A DNA stretch of 64,000 bases from Chitinophaga sp. LS1 (GTDB lineage: Bacteria > Bacteroidota > Bacteroidia > Chitinophagales > Chitinophagaceae), in NCBI RefSeq assembly GCF_034274695.1, contig NZ_CP128362.1, positions 7,194,501-7,258,500 on the forward strand, given 5' to 3'. Of the stretch, positions 28,339 through 37,873 are shown piece after piece; the first letter of the stretch is position 1; each line of letters starts with the position of its first letter. The position numbers were made by a program, and so were the translations under genes. The notes beneath the pieces are model-generated. The model had not been told where the DNA came from and did not search any database. It saw only the letters and a list, made by a program, of their open reading frames with translations.

Positions 28339-29366
28339 CCTCACCCATCCTCGCGAACCTGGTGCTGGATGGAATAGAAGACCTACTGGGAAGAAAATTC
28401 AACTCGTTAAATAGATATGGGCAAAGTAGACAACGATCATCTTGGGGAATTCACTTTGTGAGATATGCAGATGACTTTGTGGTAATAGGTAAATCAAAGG
28501 ACGTTCTCGTAGAAGAAGTATATCCTTTGATTGAGGAATTCCTGAAAGAAAGAGGTCTTGAACTCTCCAAAGAAAAAACGAAAATTACTCACATCTCAGA
28601 AGGATTTGACTTCCTCGGGCAAAACGTACGCAAGTACAGGTTCGGCAGAACCAATGCAAAGTTACTCATCAAACCTAGCAACAAGAACATAAAAACGTTC
28701 CTAAATGGTATAAGGAAGACCATTAAATCGATGGCAACTGCGTCGCAAGAAAATCTTATACGCAAACTCAATCCCAAAATACAAGGTTGGGCTAATTATC
28801 ATCGATCGATAGTATCCAAGGAAGTCTACAAAAAGGTGGACTACGAAATATGGCAAGCCATAAGGCGATGGACCAAACGCAGACACCCGAATAAAAGCAA
28901 GGCTTGGATACAAACCAAATACTTCCAGAAAATCAAAGAACGAAATCATTGTTTTAGTTGTACAATCAAAGATGAGAACATGAAAACAACAGTTGTCATT
29001 ACGCTGAAAAATGCCTCGGATACGCCTATCAGGCGACACATAAAAATCCGAAGCGAAGCGACTCCCTTTGACCCCAAGTACGAAGCTTACTTCGAAAATC
29101 GGATGTCATCAAAGATGGCAAACAATAAAGAAGGACGCAAAAAAGTCGGGGCATTGTGGAAAAGACAAAAAGGTTCCTGCTCTATATGTGGGGAAAGAAT
29201 TACAAGTGTTACCAATTGGAGGCTTCATCACTTGGAAAGTCAGTTGGAGGGTGGCTCTGGAAATATATCCAATCTCACACTCTTACATCCGGACTGCCAG
29301 GAGCGAGGCTTTAATAACGGTTTTAAGTATCTGTTTCCGGTTGGGGTCAGCAAAACTCCGGCTTAG
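28339..29366 (+). CDS. Group II intron reverse transcriptase/maturase, exon 2 with HNH (outer)
   Basis: This is the continuation of the outer maturase after the inner intron. It carries SPILANLVLDGIED, the catalytic FVRYADDFVVIG, GLELSKEKTKI and the maturase domain (IRKLNPKIQGWANYHR, YEIWQAIRRWTKRRHPNK). It ends in an HNH endonuclease (CSICGERI...RLHHLESQLEGG..NLTLLHPDCQ) that cuts target DNA during retrohoming. The frame agrees exactly with exon 1. No defect was seen, so the spliced protein would be complete. Confidence 0.85.
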
Positions 29367-29375
29367 TATTGGCTT

Positions 29376-29451
29376 GAGCTGTGTGAGCGGGAAACTCTCA
29401 TGCACAGTTCTGAGGGGAGGGTGTCACAGCAATGTGATATCCTTACCCGAC
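29376..29451 (+). ncRNA. Domains V and VI of outer group II intron
   Basis: Domain V at 29376-29410 shows the AGC-type start, a GGGAAACTC loop region and a complementary GCACAGTTC. Domain VI follows (GGGGAGGGTGTCACAGCAATG...CCTTACCCGAC), with an unpaired A as the likely branch point, and ends the intron near 29451. Confidence 0.7.
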
Positions 29452-29679
29452 TGCCATCATCTCTAATGACTACGCAAGACTCGCTTCCGGTGGTTGACTA
29501 GACCTTGTCGGACAGGATTTGTTACCTGTCGGGTAATTTCGAGGTGTTTCATTGATAAATCCCCACCCCACGGACTTTGCACCGCGCAATCGAGAATTGT
29601 CCTAACGGGGTCACAGAAACACGGCTTCTTATAGAAGTCGGGTTTTTGTTTTGTTAGAGCTTGTTTATAAAGCATCACC
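29452..29679. other. Flank of group II intron, no gene recognised
   Basis: The stretch holds some hairpin-rich sequence, and near 29618-29650 an imperfect stem (CGGCTTCT/AGAAGTCGG) followed by a T-run, which could be a terminator on the plus strand. No gene is supported. Confidence 0.35.
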
Positions 29680-31851
29680 TCATCTTAATCTTAATTCACA
29701 ACCGCAAACAGGAAACTTACGAGGAAGGCCACAACAGCTGCACAAATCCGGGAAAAAATGCATAAACTGGCTACTATTAATATTATCTCGTCTTCCTACC
29801 CCTGTAACAATTGATGCGATTGAACTGTTATTACTCACCAGCTGATAATTTTTTATAAGCAACTCACCGTATTGAACAATGCTGGAGCTGCCCACTTCAG
29901 GCACCAAATAAGCATTTAAATCTTCCTTAATCTTTTTTATATCACCGGAACTAATACTATTTATGGCCCTATTGACATTATCCCTTAAGGTAACATTGGA
30001 ATTATACTGTCCCAATGCCAACATTTGGCGCATTGCTTCTTTCGATACGAGCGTATTAGGATTCTCCCTTAAATATTCTGTGATTCTTTCTCCGTATCCA
30101 TTTGGTATTCCTAAAGCCTTTGATTGAACCGCATCTTTTATAACCCCTTCTAATTGGGCATATTGTTCATGACATTTCCTAATCCTTTCTTGCTCAAGCC
30201 TAGTTTCGCGTTCAATACGTACCTGCTCGTCATGTTCATTTTTCCTCTGGGTAATTAAATCAGTCTTACGCCTCTCCAGTGCTACCTTTTCATCAATAAC
30301 CCAATCACTATTACTCTTACCTTCCAGAATATTTTCCACTATGGGAGAGCCTATATTACAGTTAGCCGAAGCCTTAGTTACCGACAATTTGGCTTTAGTT
30401 CTTGCCATTAGCCCAACGGTAGCCTTCACAAAACAATCTTTGAATTTCACATCCAAAAGGGCTGAGGTAATTTTCTTCAAAAGCTTTTGCTGTTTAAGGT
30501 AATACGGCTCAAATAATTTATCCAATCCCATTTCAAGACCACAGGAAAAAATCAAATCAAGAATCTGATTTGCTTTGGGTGTAAGTTTCTTTGATTTGGT
30601 AATCGCCGCATTCCTGACTAACGTTATATCGGCAAGGATATCCCTGCTTTCCTGTAAATTCCAGTTGTTCTTTTCAGAAAAATAAGCATCGTAACCAGCG
30701 TCGGGGTTAACTGGCTCAATATACTTGTCATAATGATCATCAATTATTGTTGCCGGCGTTTTAGTACCTTTCGGAAAATCCGGCTTTTCGATGGAAGGAT
30801 CTATTTCCAGGCCAGATGCTTCATCAAATAGCTTTAAGCTAGCCAAGTGCTGCTCAGCGGGGACTGGAATCAAAGGATCTGTGAAAAAAACTTTATCAGG
30901 CGGAGGAAATAGATCAAAGGAAGATACATTCAGAACGTCCTCTAAATTATAAGTATCTAAACGTTGTGCAATACTTCGTAAATAAGGATTTAGTATAACA
31001 GTATCATAAGAATCTGAATTTTGTAAAGTCGCTTCCTTTTGAATTCTGATGGCTTCTTTATTATTAGCATCCTGAATATCCCCAATGTATTTATCAATCG
31101 CTTCAACAGTTACCGCCTCCGCAGCATAAGTATAGATTTTATTATGCACTTTAATGATTTCCACCGTCAATGTAGTCAACTTCAAATGAGCGTTTGAAAC
31201 TGAAGCGGCAAAACCAACTGTAAAAAACGATACGTTCATAAGGATAGCCAGACAAGCAAAAGAATATGTATAATATTTTTTTACCTTTTTCTGCACGTCA
31301 TCACTTTTTGATAAGGAAACTAACATAATAATACCTATTCCTATGAACAAATAAATCAGTGCCTTATAAGCAATTACAATGTCCAACTTCGGCATTGCCC
31401 GAAGCAAGTATAGCTTTTCCTGAATACTACCAAGCGAAATTGTTAGTGGATCGTATATCATTTGTGAATCTATCCAAACTCTCAATATCCAAAAAATGAA
31501 CGCGAATACTATAAAAGGCTTTAGAAAAGTAGTTATTGCCGTTAATACCTTTAAAATTTTTTTAACCGGTTTATTATCAATCTCCGGCCATTGCTTTTTA
31601 CGGTACTTCAGTAGGAATTTAAAGGTCAGTAAGTGTAATTTTTTCTCACTGAAAAACGAATAAAAAAACTTCTTAAAGAATTCTTTGAAAGGCTCTTGTT
31701 TCTCAATACCATTATTTAATATATCAGCCTGTACCCTTGCCAATATATATACTTTCATTACACTCAGCACGTAAAAAAATAACAAGCCCACTAATAACCA
31801 GTAACCATTCTTCAGCATCAGGTTAGAAAGATCAGGAATGTCAATATACAT
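29680..31851 (-). CDS. Large inner-membrane protein of unknown function, Cys-rich tail
   Basis: This 723-aa protein has four likely membrane helices in the first third (~14-32, ~108-126, ~165-185, ~193-217), with a long charged cytoplasmic loop between helices 1 and 2. A large soluble domain follows. Residues ~520-600 form a highly charged coiled coil (ERRKTDLITQRKNEHDEQVRIERETRLEQERIRKCHEQ). The C-terminus ends in CSCCGLPRKFPVCGC, a compact Cys cluster that could bind metal. I do not recognise a family. It is the last gene of a minus-strand envelope cluster (39586 down to 29680), 107 nt after the DUF4403-like gene. Confidence 0.7.
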   Translation of the reverse strand: MYIDIPDLSNLMLKNGYWLLVGLLFFYVLSVMKVYILARVQADILNNGIEKQEPFKEFFKKFFYSFFSEKKLHLLTFKFLLKYRKKQWPEIDNKPVKKILKVLTAITTFLKPFIVFAFIFWILRVWIDSQMIYDPLTISLGSIQEKLYLLRAMPKLDIVIAYKALIYLFIGIGIIMLVSLSKSDDVQKKVKKYYTYSFACLAILMNVSFFTVGFAASVSNAHLKLTTLTVEIIKVHNKIYTYAAEAVTVEAIDKYIGDIQDANNKEAIRIQKEATLQNSDSYDTVILNPYLRSIAQRLDTYNLEDVLNVSSFDLFPPPDKVFFTDPLIPVPAEQHLASLKLFDEASGLEIDPSIEKPDFPKGTKTPATIIDDHYDKYIEPVNPDAGYDAYFSEKNNWNLQESRDILADITLVRNAAITKSKKLTPKANQILDLIFSCGLEMGLDKLFEPYYLKQQKLLKKITSALLDVKFKDCFVKATVGLMARTKAKLSVTKASANCNIGSPIVENILEGKSNSDWVIDEKVALERRKTDLITQRKNEHDEQVRIERETRLEQERIRKCHEQYAQLEGVIKDAVQSKALGIPNGYGERITEYLRENPNTLVSKEAMRQMLALGQYNSNVTLRDNVNRAINSISSGDIKKIKEDLNAYLVPEVGSSSIVQYGELLIKNYQLVSNNSSIASIVTGVGRRDNINSSQFMHFFPDLCSCCGLPRKFPVCGCELRLR

Positions 31852-31958
31852 ATAAAGCAGTTTATGGTTATTAAATTAAGCTTTTTCCAAACCTACAATC
31901 ATGTATTAATACCCTGTTTTAAAAGTATAGCTTTAGTTTATACTATTTTTTGATAATT

Positions 31959-33677
31959 TCAATTCTTCATAGATACATTAAACGTGGAGTTTAATTCTAC
32001 AACAATGGCTATTCCCTCTTTGGTTAATGCAATGTCATAAACTCCGATGTCGAAATTATATATAGAGAGCCCAATTCTTTCTTGCTGATATGTGCCGATT
32101 TTTTCAAACAACATTTTCTTAATGCTCTCTATGCTATTGGTTAAATCTCTAGTAGTTTGTTTTTTAATTTCGTTAATAATTAAAGGTTTGAAAATTGTGG
32201 ATATTACAGAATAGAATTTGTTGTCAACGTTCATGCTAAAATCAAGATCTTCAAGTTCAAATTTCCTACCTCCTGTCATCACTGGTTTTCCTGTTAAATA
32301 TACCCAACCTGACACTGGCAAAACGTTACCGGGTAGATAAGCCTTGATATTTACACCAACGACGACCTCGTCACCATTTGGATAAATATCCATTTTACGC
32401 AGTTTTATCTTTGCCTTTTTATTTAGAATTAAATTAGGACTCAGTACAATATTGTTTTCCTTAAAATACTTATTTGCAGAGCTCTTAATGTCGTCATATT
32501 TAATAACTAATGGGACGAATACTTTAATCTCACTTGGTGCTTCTATTTGTTCTTCTAATATTGGGATTATCTTTGTAGTATTGACAATTTCATCATTCAA
32601 ACTAATATTAGCTTTTATGCCAACATATAAAGCTAATGTGTCTTTATAAACCTTTAGTGTAGACAGTGCTGCTGATGTAGGGTTTATATTTAAATGGTAA
32701 TGTTTTCCGTTAGCCAGTGCAGGTAATTTAAAGCCATAGTATTTCCATCTTTCTTTAATGACATCACGGACACTTTCGCATTTAATTTCCTTACTGATAG
32801 TTTCGTTTACATTTTCCTCGACCTTTTTGAGAATTTTATTTGTAACACTAGTAATTGAGATATAAATATTGTCCATTATTTCAACCTGAGGATTGCTTAG
32901 CCAATTATGAGTAACTACCGCTTCAATTTTGGGGCACCAATCTGGAGTCATAGAGATATGTGTGTCAACAAGAAACTCTATCACTCCATCAAAATTCTTT
33001 TTATTTAGAGTTAAATTGGCTGGGAGTGCTCCTTGAAATCCTACTGTACCCTTAAATGAAATGGGAGCAACTACTCTTAAAGTATTATCATCTACATAAG
33101 AAAGTTTTATCCTTTCCTTTAAATCTAATACGTAGTCATATCGATATCCCACAGCAACTGAAGGTCCTTTAGTTTCAATCCATTCGTTCGGATGATATAA
33201 AGGGTTGTTTGTCGATATCCACTCATTAGGATGATACAATGGATCTTTAGTTTCAAGCCATTTGTTTGGATGGTACAAAGGATTTTTAGTTTTGAATCCC
33301 CATTTTTTGATCCATTTTTTAGAATTATATAAAGGGTCTTTTGTCTTCAACCATTTATTTGGATTATATAAAAGATCTTTTGTTACTATGGCCTCATTTG
33401 GGTTGTAAAGAGGGTCCTTAGTTTTTATCCAGGATTTATACTCGTAGGTGCCTTCATCAGTATTACTATAACTATTTTTGAAAGCATCATTGATATGGTT
33501 TTCTAAAGTTGACAAATCAATTTTTAAAGCAAGGACAAAACGACTTTCAAAAGTGGGAATTTCAACCTCCTGATGTAAGCGATCAGGCTTTTTTGTTATT
33601 TCTTTGTAACTTTTACAACCTGTTGATACTGTAAAAATTAATGGCAGAAAGAGCCATATAGTTAAGTTCATTCTCAT
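31959..33677 (-). CDS. DUF4403-like lipoprotein with tandem WIxTKDPLYNPN repeats
   Basis: This 572-aa protein begins with a lipoprotein signal (LPLIFTVSTGC, Cys near residue 20), so it is exported and lipid-anchored. Residues ~60-165 carry 7-8 tandem copies of a ~12-14-residue unit with the core W-(I/L)-x-T-K-(D/N)-P-L-Y-(N/H)-P-N. The remainder (from VGYRYDYVLDLKERIKL) matches the two-lobed layout I associate with DUF4403 proteins, including QGALPANLTL-like and VPLVIKYDDIKS segments. Function is unknown; an envelope or lipid-handling role is only a guess. The repeat insertion is unusual for the family. Confidence 0.75.
   Translation of the reverse strand: MRMNLTIWLFLPLIFTVSTGCKSYKEITKKPDRLHQEVEIPTFESRFVLALKIDLSTLENHINDAFKNSYSNTDEGTYEYKSWIKTKDPLYNPNEAIVTKDLLYNPNKWLKTKDPLYNSKKWIKKWGFKTKNPLYHPNKWLETKDPLYHPNEWISTNNPLYHPNEWIETKGPSVAVGYRYDYVLDLKERIKLSYVDDNTLRVVAPISFKGTVGFQGALPANLTLNKKNFDGVIEFLVDTHISMTPDWCPKIEAVVTHNWLSNPQVEIMDNIYISITSVTNKILKKVEENVNETISKEIKCESVRDVIKERWKYYGFKLPALANGKHYHLNINPTSAALSTLKVYKDTLALYVGIKANISLNDEIVNTTKIIPILEEQIEAPSEIKVFVPLVIKYDDIKSSANKYFKENNIVLSPNLILNKKAKIKLRKMDIYPNGDEVVVGVNIKAYLPGNVLPVSGWVYLTGKPVMTGGRKFELEDLDFSMNVDNKFYSVISTIFKPLIINEIKKQTTRDLTNSIESIKKMLFEKIGTYQQERIGLSIYNFDIGVYDIALTKEGIAIVVELNSTFNVSMKN
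33165..33440 (-). repeat. In-gene tandem repeat (~36-48 nt units)
   Basis: The DNA encoding the WIxTKDPLYNPN units shows successive divergent copies of a ~42-nt unit with varied spacing. The copies keep the reading frame and differ at many third positions, so the repeat is old or under selection and is not a recent slippage product. Confidence 0.75.
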
Positions 33678-33955
33678 GGCTTTTTTGGGCTGGTTATAAA
33701 TTTATTAAGTATTGTTACATTTAATAATACAATTATTCTAATATAGGGGAATATTCAATAAACATTTTAGGTTGATATTTAAAAAGCTTACATGCAACGT
33801 TGACCTTGAGGGTAAACTAGTATTTGAATCGTAAGTATTCGGACCTCGGCATTCCAGAATAATGTTTTACAGCCCTTATCTTTGCTGCTGTAATCATGGT
33901 ATTGGCTATAAATGAAGTTCTTTGTAATTCGGGGCTAATCTGCTAATTGATGTAA

Positions 33956-35719
33956 TCATGTATTTTTCTTCTTCCAATATGGAGGCAACAGATTAATAAG
34001 TTCATGAGCTGGGCAATCATGAAGGCGGTCATAGATATCTTTAAGATAAATATAAGGATCGATGTCGTTAAGTTTACAAGACTCGATCAGGGAGTAAAAA
34101 AGTGCTACTCTCTCTGCTCCATGTTCATTTCCGGCAAACAGGCTATTATTGCGGAAGGTAGTAACGGGTCTGATGGCCCTCTCGACGCCATTGTTGTCGG
34201 CATCGACGTATCCAAGGGTCGTAAATGCTTTTAGTTTGTGCCATTGCCCCAGGGCATAATTAACTGCTTTAATTATTGGTGTACCTGGCAGATGATCTAT
34301 CTGCTGTTGTTCCAGCAACCAGATATGTATTTTATCGAGAAAAGGAACGCTATATTTCTGACGCAATGCCAATCGCTGGTCATCGGTCATCTTTTTTCTT
34401 TCGGCAAAGGCTTCTATCCTGTAAATGATGTTGAACAATGTCAATGCTTCTGCCGCTAGCTTTTTATCATATTTCTCTGCTTTCTTAAAACCGCGGCGGA
34501 TATGGGACAGGCATGTCATTAGGTCCACCTCCTCATTATCTTTAAAAGCTGCTACATAGCTACCCAGGCCATCCGCCTGAAGCGTGCCCTTAAAATCTTT
34601 TAATATCTGCTGTGGAACCTTATGTCCGCGGGATGGGTTAAATTCAAACAATACTAATTTTTGTTCTTCAGATAAAAATACCCATAGCCAACCCCTGGAT
34701 GGTTTGCCTTCTCCAATATCATTGAGGTAATCTAATCTTGTCTCATCGACCTTCAGATACCGGGCCTGCACAATTACTTTTTTCATACATCTCAACAGCC
34801 TTAGCAGTTTCTTAAAGGCCACCTCTTCCCAACCATTTACCGTTGATGCTGCGAAGCTGATGCCAGTAGTGCTTTTTATATACCGTAACTGACGTGTATA
34901 TGGATCCCCATATCCAAACCGGCGGCTGTGTAAGTGTGCCAGCAGGCTGTTTCCTACTGTTCCTTTTTCTACCAGACGAGGGGCTACTGGTTGGCAGACA
35001 AACTTTTTATCTTCTGTACGATATTGAAGCCGCTCCTGTTGTACTTTAATAATTTTACCCGGCTTGTATTCGTAATAGGTCGTCACTTTTTTGCCCATAG
35101 GGATCAGGCCTGTCTTGTCTCCTTCGACGTCAATTGTTTCTGTCACTACTTCTATACAAGATGGTTGTACTCTTCTACCTTTATGAGCGAGATGTTTTTT
35201 CTTTTTGCGGTTGCCTTTCCGGATCTGGTCATCCACTTGTTGAATATCGCCTTTTGTGGAGGCTACTCTTATAATCTCTTCCAGTTCGGTCAGATCAAAA
35301 TCAGGTCCTAAGGTTTGTTGTATGGCCGCATCTACTTTTTCACGTTCAGGTATAAATTTCTCACTCTTTTTACCCTGTAGCATTTCACATAACTCCTGTA
35401 ACTGCCAGCTCTTCTTTTCTCCCTGAGCAACCTGCTCTTTTAAGAGCGCATTTTCACTTTCCAATGCTTCGATCCTGCTTTGCAATTCAATGACCTGATG
35501 TTCTCTATCAAGCATAATCTCATGTGCCTGATTCAGATAACGGTTTAATTTATCACATGCTCCATTCTTTGCTTCCAGCTGGTTATTCAGGTCATATATA
35601 ATCTTACCAAACGTTATTCTCTCTCTGGTCAGAGATTCCAACAACTCCCCATTGGTCTCCGTTAGCGTGGAGATTTGTTTTAATGCATCTGTTATAGAAG
35701 TGAGTAATTCAGGGCGCAC
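33956..35719 (-). CDS. tnpC: IS66 transposase TnpC (intact)
   Basis: This 587-aa transposase has an N-terminal coiled coil (~25-110), a zinc-binding or IS66 N-terminal region with CQPVAPRLVEKGTVGNSLLAHL, and the IS66 DDE catalytic core. The core shows KVDETRLDY (first Asp), LQADGLGSYVAAF (second Asp) and NGVERAIRPVTTFRNNSLFAGNEHGAER (Glu). The C-terminal IS66_C tail ends CPAHELINLLPPYWKKK. It appears fully functional. Confidence 0.97.
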   Translation of the reverse strand: MRPELLTSITDALKQISTLTETNGELLESLTRERITFGKIIYDLNNQLEAKNGACDKLNRYLNQAHEIMLDREHQVIELQSRIEALESENALLKEQVAQGEKKSWQLQELCEMLQGKKSEKFIPEREKVDAAIQQTLGPDFDLTELEEIIRVASTKGDIQQVDDQIRKGNRKKKKHLAHKGRRVQPSCIEVVTETIDVEGDKTGLIPMGKKVTTYYEYKPGKIIKVQQERLQYRTEDKKFVCQPVAPRLVEKGTVGNSLLAHLHSRRFGYGDPYTRQLRYIKSTTGISFAASTVNGWEEVAFKKLLRLLRCMKKVIVQARYLKVDETRLDYLNDIGEGKPSRGWLWVFLSEEQKLVLFEFNPSRGHKVPQQILKDFKGTLQADGLGSYVAAFKDNEEVDLMTCLSHIRRGFKKAEKYDKKLAAEALTLFNIIYRIEAFAERKKMTDDQRLALRQKYSVPFLDKIHIWLLEQQQIDHLPGTPIIKAVNYALGQWHKLKAFTTLGYVDADNNGVERAIRPVTTFRNNSLFAGNEHGAERVALFYSLIESCKLNDIDPYIYLKDIYDRLHDCPAHELINLLPPYWKKKNT

Positions 35720-35765
35720 TGCTTTGTGTCATGGTATTGGCTATATTAACGCAAAAACAGCATTA

Positions 35766-36134
35766 TTAGTTTGGCTGATCTGTTGATTTTCCTGACTTTC
35801 TTTCGTAACGCTTTCTGTACTTAATCTCGATTCCTTCCAGGATGAGCATCACATCTTTGCGTTCAATCATCATCGCCTGGCAACCAGGATCATAAACAGG
35901 TTTGCCAAAGGTGCCTCTGGCTAGTCTTTTGTAATAAAGCGCCTGACCATCTCCATCAAATTGCAACATTTTCACCTGGGTGAGACGCCCGTTAAAAAAC
36001 AAATAGATGATGCCCTTAGCTAATGGATCAAGTGCCATTTGATTACGTACGATGCCTGACAAACCATTTATTCCCATCCGCATATCCGCTGCAGATGTAT
36101 AGATATAAAAATTATAACCAGCTAATGACAACAT
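35766..36134 (-). CDS. tnpB: IS66 accessory protein TnpB
   Basis: This 122-aa protein is the Orf2 protein of the element, with GINGLSGIVRNQ and FFNGRLTQVKML segments, and has the same sequence as the copy at 1469-1837. It sits between tnpA and tnpC in the operon. Confidence 0.96.
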   Translation of the reverse strand: MLSLAGYNFYIYTSAADMRMGINGLSGIVRNQMALDPLAKGIIYLFFNGRLTQVKMLQFDGDGQALYYKRLARGTFGKPVYDPGCQAMMIERKDVMLILEGIEIKYRKRYERKSGKSTDQPN

Positions 36135-36137
36135 TGA

Positions 36138-36464
36138 CTAATGATTTAGCAAGGTGAGTAAATATTCTGCCGGCACAGGTTGATAAATTGCAATACCGCG
36201 CACTTCAGCAAATAAGTTTGAATTAACAGGCTCATTTGATGATGCTACAATTTTTACGGGAAGTATTGCTGGTGGTGAGGATGGAACCGGTGAAGTATTG
36301 TTTGTTTTCTTTAACCAGTAATAAAAACTGCCTTCACTTATTTGATGAGCCCTGCAGTATTCGCTAATAATCATGCCGGAATCAGGCTGCTGACGAACAT
36401 GGAATGCCATGTCTACTTTTAAGGGAGAACCAGGGAGAGATCTCTGAATTTGCTTCTTTCGCAT
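36138..36464 (-). CDS. tnpA: IS66 accessory protein TnpA (Orf1)
   Basis: This 108-aa HTH protein starts the IS operon, 71 nt inside the right end. It has the same sequence as the copy at 1841-2167. Confidence 0.94.
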   Translation of the reverse strand: MRKKQIQRSLPGSPLKVDMAFHVRQQPDSGMIISEYCRAHQISEGSFYYWLKKTNNTSPVPSSPPAILPVKIVASSNEPVNSNLFAEVRGIAIYQPVPAEYLLTLLNH

Positions 36465-36783
36465 CGTTTAAATTTTGATGCAATGATCGCAATATTTAAT
36501 TTCTATTCGGGAACGCCGAGAACCGAATACTTACTTTGAATCCGTCAGCCTTGAACAGTTGCTGATTTCTATTAAAAGGCCACCGTTTATTCTGTTGAGT
36601 GTCAAGAACTGAATCGGGAATCAGTCATATAGAAGCTAATAATGTATTCATACTCAACTCACAAAAGTTCGATTCCTTAATTGGTCTTCTAAAATTGTTT
36701 GCCAATAAAGAATTTTGTGATGCAGCGGAGGGGACGCACTCTTAAATATCTAAGGTCTTAGTTCAATAAAAATACTCCGGTGT

Positions 36784-37491
36784 TTATTTAATCCTGAATA
36801 CAAGGCTTTTTCTTAGTGTATCGCCACTTGCTTTCAACGTAGCAACTCTCAATTCAAAACGCCCGGATATTCTGAAAGGATTCGCTACAAGAATAGTTGC
36901 TTTATCCTGCTCTGTATAAACAATTTCAGGAGCGATGAGAGAAAGGGATGTATCCCTTGAAATAACTTCACTCAACACCATGGTATGGTCAGTAACAACA
37001 CCCTGATCTCTTAACAAGCTGGCGGTTATAGTAAAGCTTTCGGTTGTATCTCCTTCATACTTGTCACTTTCCAGCAGAAGATATTCAGCATATGCTCTGG
37101 AGAATGTAACACTTGTATCAATGCTATAGTATTTAGCCACTGTTGCTTTTACTCTTACTTTTCCAACAGCAGTGCTTCTGATCCTGGCGGATGCTAATCC
37201 ATCGCTATTGGCCGACACAACAATGATACTGTCATCATTTTCCCAATTTGCATCCTTAGAGCTAAATGTCACCTCCCTTCCTATTGTATCTGCCAATCGG
37301 GCAATTCTGACAGTAACCTCCGCATAGGATACATTATCCGCTGGGACAATTTGAGTATCAACTGCTTCGAATGAAAGTATATCATTAAGTGCAATTCCTT
37401 CTTTGTCGTTTAATTGATACTCATCGTCCTGTTTCTTACAGGAATAAAGGAATCCTGACAATAATAAGATAATATATAATTCAATGCGCAT
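36784..37491 (-). CDS. Lipoprotein with Ig-like domains, unknown
   Basis: This 235-aa protein has a lipoprotein signal (IILLLSGFLYSCKK, Cys ~18). The mature part is beta-rich, with features of one or two bacterial Ig-like folds (NVSYAEVTVRIARLADTIGREVTFSSKDANW; SARIRSTAVGKVRVKATVA). It lies 8 nt downstream of the 120-aa gene and is probably in one operon with it and the barrel gene. It is likely to be at the outer membrane. Function is unknown. Confidence 0.7.
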   Translation of the reverse strand: MRIELYIILLLSGFLYSCKKQDDEYQLNDKEGIALNDILSFEAVDTQIVPADNVSYAEVTVRIARLADTIGREVTFSSKDANWENDDSIIVVSANSDGLASARIRSTAVGKVRVKATVAKYYSIDTSVTFSRAYAEYLLLESDKYEGDTTESFTITASLLRDQGVVTDHTMVLSEVISRDTSLSLIAPEIVYTEQDKATILVANPFRISGRFELRVATLKASGDTLRKSLVFRIK

Positions 37492-37499
37492 TTGGGGTG

Positions 37500-37862
37500 C
37501 TATTTGAAGATCAATGTAAACTTGTCTTTATCAAAAAAACCAAGGCTATCCTCCACATCTAACCTGAGCATACAACTATCCATGTCATCGGGTTCAGGAG
37601 TAACAATGATGGTTACTTCCTTTACCCGCTCCTTTGTTCCTACAGTCAGAACCTCTTCCCAAGTTATTCTTCTCTCATGGTTACCATCTTCATTTACGAA
37701 AAAGAATTTCCTGTCCGGATGTAGGTTCAGCATATATTTAACAGGATTCCCATCTACATTTTTAAATGTCTGTAGCCAGGAGATTTTCACTGCTGTTTCT
37801 CCATTACCACGAGGTATTATACGGGGATTTGTATGAAGGTTTACTACTGTAATGTTATCCAT
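37500..37862 (-). CDS. Unknown 120-aa beta-rich protein
   Basis: This small protein has no signal peptide. It contains a central ISWLQTFKNVDGNPVKYMLNLHP and a C-terminal CMLRLDVEDSLGFFDKDKFTLIF, suggesting a beta-sandwich. It sits between the barrel gene (11 nt) and the lipoprotein gene (8 nt), so tight co-expression is expected. No family is recognised. Confidence 0.6.
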   Translation of the reverse strand: MDNITVVNLHTNPRIIPRGNGETAVKISWLQTFKNVDGNPVKYMLNLHPDRKFFFVNEDGNHERRITWEEVLTVGTKERVKEVTIIVTPEPDDMDSCMLRLDVEDSLGFFDKDKFTLIFK

Positions 37863-37873
37863 TTCAATATATT

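Larger units (their letters stand above)
24715..29451 (+). mobile_element. Outer group II intron (host of a nested intron)
   Basis: Non-coding ribozyme-like sequence (~24715-25218) precedes a maturase-RT gene interrupted at 25927/28339. After its stop (29366) comes a clear domain V (GAGCTGTGTGAGC, GAAA-type loop, GCACAGTTC; 29376-29410) and domain VI ending near CCCGAC (29451). The 5' end at GTGTG (24715) is my best guess and uncertain by tens of bases or more. No host gene is recognised on either side. Confidence 0.75.
33831..36534 (-). mobile_element. Complete IS66-family element, copy B, with 8-bp target duplication
   Basis: The element is 2704 bp. The left end GTAAGTATTCGGACCTCGGC and the complement of the right end GTAAGTATTCGGTTCTCGGC are imperfect terminal inverted repeats. 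Both flanks carry the direct repeat TTTGAATC (33823-33830 and 36535-36542), the 8-bp duplication expected for IS66. Genes in order: tnpA, tnpB, tnpC on the minus strand. It splits a minus-strand gene cluster between the lipoprotein gene at 36784 and the DUF4403-like gene. Confidence 0.97.

Noticed and set aside
33165..33440. Possible CRISPR array
   Set aside because: The repeats have the coding periodicity of a protein repeat, are in frame, and lack uniform spacers. No cas genes are present.
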